Assembly (NCBI GenBank): GCA_937863205.1
Contig: CALMGA010000309.1
Location: forward strand, 1,100-18,183
DNA: 17,084 bases
Source of the DNA: an uncultured Beijerinckiaceae bacterium
GTDB lineage: Bacteria; Pseudomonadota; Alphaproteobacteria; Rhizobiales; Beijerinckiaceae
Direction: 5' to 3'
The notes below the pieces were generated by a model. The model ran no database searches. It was not told where the DNA came from and was given only the letters and a program-made list of their open reading frames with translations. Below, one piece after another: positions 14,944 to 17,084 of this stretch (the first letter of the stretch is position 1; each line of letters starts with the position of its first letter). Both the position numbers and the translations under genes were made by a program.

Positions 14944-15634
14944 CGAGCCAGCGCTTGACGCCCTCCAGGCTGCGGAAGTCGTGGAGGCTGCGAGCGATGA
15001 TCCTCGGCTCGCGTGCGCTGACCATCGCGGCCAGCGCGTTTCCCGGCCCGAGTTCGAGCGCGGCGGTCATCCCGGCCTCCAGGCAGGCCTCGATGCAGCC
15101 GGCCCAGTCGATCGGCTGCGAGATCTGCCGCGCCAGCCTGTCCAGGCCCTCGGCGACGCGCACGGTCGTGCCATCGAGACCGCTGAGCAGACGCACGCGC
15201 GGATCGGGTCGCGCCGTCCCGATCCCACCCAGGATTTCGCGAAACGCTCCGCTCGCCGGGGCCAGCCGTGCGGTATGCGAGGCGACGGCGACCCTGAGCG
15301 TCCCGACATGGGCCGCGCCGGTCCCGACCGCGGCGGCGCAGGCGGCGTCGAGAGCCGAGCGCGCGCCGCCCATCACGAAGACGTCGCCGGGGTTGATGAA
15401 TCGCCACGGCGACGCCGTGCCGGCGCACAACGTGTCGAGGGCTGCGCGCTTGAGGCCTCTGACGTAGGCGAGGCCGTCGTCCGGCCCGCTCGCGGCATCC
15501 ATCGCCGCCGCGCGCGAGGTGGCGAGGTCGAGCATTTGGCCGGCGTCGAGAAGGCCGGCGCAGCCCCAGCTGGCCAGCTCCCCGACGCTGTAGCCGGCGT
15601 GGCCCTGGCCGGAGCAGAGCAGGGCGATCGTCAC
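14930..15634 (-). CDS. mdcH: malonate decarboxylase epsilon subunit, internally deleted malonyltransferase
   Basis: An acyltransferase-fold protein of 234 residues. In malonate decarboxylase, MdcH transfers malonyl from malonyl-CoA to the acyl carrier subunit to charge it. Retained parts: CSGQGH (7-12), the nucleophile Ser16 in GYSVGELASWG, Arg41 in the position of the carboxylate-binding Arg, NPGDVFVMGG (81-90), the active-site His120 in VASHTARLAP, and ELGPGNALAAM near 194. Related proteins, about 300 residues, have 70-80 residues between GQG and GxSxG; here only about five remain, so an in-frame block is missing. Start GTG 15634 overlaps the mdcB stop (GTGA). Whether the protein can fold is doubtful; a functional short form or a decaying gene are both possible. 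Confidence 0.82.
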   Translation of the reverse strand: MTIALLCSGQGHAGYSVGELASWGCAGLLDAGQMLDLATSRAAAMDAASGPDDGLAYVRGLKRAALDTLCAGTASPWRFINPGDVFVMGGARSALDAACAAAVGTGAAHVGTLRVAVASHTARLAPASGAFREILGGIGTARPDPRVRLLSGLDGTTVRVAEGLDRLARQISQPIDWAGCIEACLEAGMTAALELGPGNALAAMVSAREPRIIARSLHDFRSLEGVKRWLGARP

Positions 15635-16518
15635 GTCTCGCCCTCCGCTCCGCCTTGCACCGCTCCGTCGTCCACTGCCTGAACGAACAGCGTCATCGCC
15701 ACGAGATCCGCCGCCCCGCGCGGACTGAGCCGTCGGGCGACGAAGGCACGGTGCACCGACGCCGCCCGATCGCGCCAGCCGGGGGCGCCGACACCGCCCT
15801 CGTGGAGGAATGCCGCCGCCGCGCCCTGGGCAAAGGCGAGACCGTCGCGACCGCCGCGGTGGAGCAGGTTGGTGTCCTCGACGCCGGCGATGAGGGCGAA
15901 CACGGCCTGCACCCGCGCCGCTTCCGCATTGCTGCCCCCGAGCCGCCAGCCGCGGTTCAGCGCGGGCCGGCCGATGCGGTACACGCTGGCGAAGCCGGAC
16001 GCGGCCTCTCCCCGCGCGCCCGCGGCGCCGTGGTGCAGCGCAGCCCCGGCCCCGTGGCTGTCGGGGGATGCCGGCGCGGCGCGGATCGCCTCGCCCCACC
16101 GCTCGCGAACGAGCGAGCCCAGGCTCGGTCTGCCGTCTCGATCCGGGGTGGAGCGCAGCCCGGCGGCGGCGCACAGCAGCCCGAGGCCGAAGATCGCGCC
16201 GCGATGGGTGTTGATCCCGCCCGTTTCCGCAAGCATGGCCGCTTCCGCCGCAAGCCCGATCGCGCGCAGCCGCACCATGCCGGCGCCGTCGGCCCCCGCC
16301 GCCGCCAGGGCGGAGAAGAACGGCTCCAGCACGTCGGCGTCGCGCAGGAGGAGGGCGGCATCCATGTCCTCGTGGCTTCCGCTGTCGTTCGGACTGACGA
16401 GGCCCGGTTTCGGCGAGGTGCGGACATCGAGGGCAAGGCAGTGCCTGGCCAAGGCACCCAGCGCCGACGGCTCGTGCGCGGCTCGGCCGCTTGGTGGACA
16501 ACGGCGTGCAGCCCTCAT
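15631..16518 (-). CDS. mdcB: triphosphoribosyl-dephospho-CoA synthase MdcB
   Basis: A 295-residue CitG/MdcB-family enzyme that condenses ATP and 3'-dephospho-CoA into triphosphoribosyl-dephospho-CoA, the precursor of the malonate decarboxylase prosthetic group. Motifs: TSPKPGLVSPNDSGSHEDMD (34-53), GGINTHRGAIFGLGLL (100-115) and the C-terminal FALIAGVEDTNLLHRGG (207-223), all hallmark blocks of the family. Length is typical. The ATG at 16518 overlaps the mdcG stop (ATGA), and its stop overlaps the mdcH GTG, so the three genes are translationally coupled. The first 15 residues are Arg/Pro-rich and poorly conserved in appearance, so the start could be slightly further in, but the overlap argues for this ATG. 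The malonate rather than citrate lyase pathway is assigned from the mdcG/mdcH neighbours. Confidence 0.92.
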   Translation of the reverse strand: MRAARRCPPSGRAAHEPSALGALARHCLALDVRTSPKPGLVSPNDSGSHEDMDAALLLRDADVLEPFFSALAAAGADGAGMVRLRAIGLAAEAAMLAETGGINTHRGAIFGLGLLCAAAGLRSTPDRDGRPSLGSLVRERWGEAIRAAPASPDSHGAGAALHHGAAGARGEAASGFASVYRIGRPALNRGWRLGGSNAEAARVQAVFALIAGVEDTNLLHRGGRDGLAFAQGAAAAFLHEGGVGAPGWRDRAASVHRAFVARRLSPRGAADLVAMTLFVQAVDDGAVQGGAEGET

Positions 16519-17084
16519 GCCGGCAGCAGCTCACCGCGCAGGAACGCGGCCGTGTCCACGAGAGCCACATTCCCGATCGTCTTGACGAGCATCGTGCCCG
16601 CGCCGGCCGACAGCTCGCGCCAGTTCGCGCCCGCGCCCTCCGCACCGATGATCTCGCCATCGAGCCGGCCGGGCGCCCGCGCCTCGATCACCGGCAGGGC
16701 GGCGAGCAGGGCGGGCGTGGTCGGCGCCAGCGGCCACAGCAGGTCGAGATCGGACGTGGCGGTGACGTAGGGCAGCCCGGTCAGGGTTTGCCAGGCAAAG
16801 CTGCCGTAGGTGCGGACGTCGAGGCCGTGCCGGTGCGACAGGTCGGGGATGGCCTCGACCGTGCGGCACCAACCCGCCGGCGAAACCGCGCGTGCGGCGG
16901 CGAGCGGCAGGGGCGGCTCCAACTTCGAAATGGCTTGATGCGGAACATCGAAGCCGAGGCGCGCCTTGCCGAGCGCCGGCGGCAGGCCGAGGGCGATCCG
17001 CTCCGGGCGGTCGGCGGCGCAACGGCGGCGGACGACGAAGGGCCGGCCGCGGTCGGCCCATTGGGCCGGGACCGGCATGAGATC
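16515..17084 (-). CDS. mdcG: malonate decarboxylase holo-ACP synthase MdcG, 5' end beyond window
   Basis: A phosphoribosyl-dephospho-CoA transferase that attaches the prosthetic group made by MdcB to a Ser of the acyl carrier subunit MdcC. The nucleotidyltransferase-like core shows YGSFAWQTLTGLPYV (91-105, counted from an ATG at 17078) and the metal-binding acidic pair in TSDLDLLW (Asp110, Asp112). Further acidic residues in LDGEI (139-143) and a C-terminal VKTIGNVALVDT follow. The visible N-terminus reads D-L-M-P-V-P, and family members often begin with a HDL-like segment, so the true start probably lies just past the window edge rather than at the ATG at 17078. The 187-189 visible residues are slightly short of the usual about 200-215. 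It is upstream of and overlaps mdcB. Confidence 0.88.
   Translation of the reverse strand, partial: DLMPVPAQWADRGRPFVVRRRCAADRPERIALGLPPALGKARLGFDVPHQAISKLEPPLPLAAARAVSPAGWCRTVEAIPDLSHRHGLDVRTYGSFAWQTLTGLPYVTATSDLDLLWPLAPTTPALLAALPVIEARAPGRLDGEIIGAEGAGANWRELSAGAGTMLVKTIGNVALVDTAAFLRGELLPA

Overview
The window is GC-rich DNA with strong G/C bias at third codon positions. Its gene content fits an alphaproteobacterium: a DUF3309 mini-protein, a LiuR-like MerR regulator inside a fatty-acid operon, and malonate decarboxylase accessory genes. A Hyphomicrobiales/Methylobacteriaceae-type host is my guess; nothing here fixes the genus. There is no tRNA, rRNA, IS element, integrase or CRISPR array. The window looks like ordinary chromosome.

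Region 1 (1-5.3 kb) holds small or housekeeping genes in mixed orientation. From left to right these are an unrecognised protein at the left edge, a glutathione S-transferase, a short CDF-like metal transporter, the divergent DUF3309 peptide, two tiny minus-strand genes, a small exported protein with a Met/Lys-rich tail, a divergent RtcB-family RNA ligase, and a two-helix membrane peptide.

Region 2 (5.4-14.9 kb) is a nearly self-contained fatty-acid beta-oxidation locus built around one divergent promoter. To the left run etfB and etfA, the electron acceptor of acyl-CoA dehydrogenases. To the right run acyl-CoA ligase, MerR regulator, thiolase, a fused 3-hydroxyacyl-CoA dehydrogenase/enoyl-CoA hydratase, and acyl-CoA dehydrogenase. 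Together they cover activation (ligase), first oxidation (dehydrogenase, electrons to EtfAB), hydration and second oxidation (fusion protein), and thiolysis (thiolase). A palindromic ACGTATACGT site in the divergent spacer resembles LiuR-class operators and is probably bound by the MerR protein encoded in the locus.

Region 3 (14.9-17.1 kb, minus strand) is the distal end of a malonate decarboxylase operon: mdcG, mdcB and mdcH, each overlapping the next by 4 nt. MdcG and MdcB make and attach the phosphoribosyl-dephospho-CoA prosthetic group of the acyl carrier subunit; MdcH would load malonyl onto it. The structural subunits should lie beyond the right edge. MdcH lacks about 75 residues between its N-terminal GQG motif and its catalytic GxSxG serine, the oddest protein-level feature here. 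I see no clear sign of a wholly new system. The best leads are the MdcH deletion, the shared operator, the repeat-bearing N-terminus of the regulator, and the divergent RtcB.
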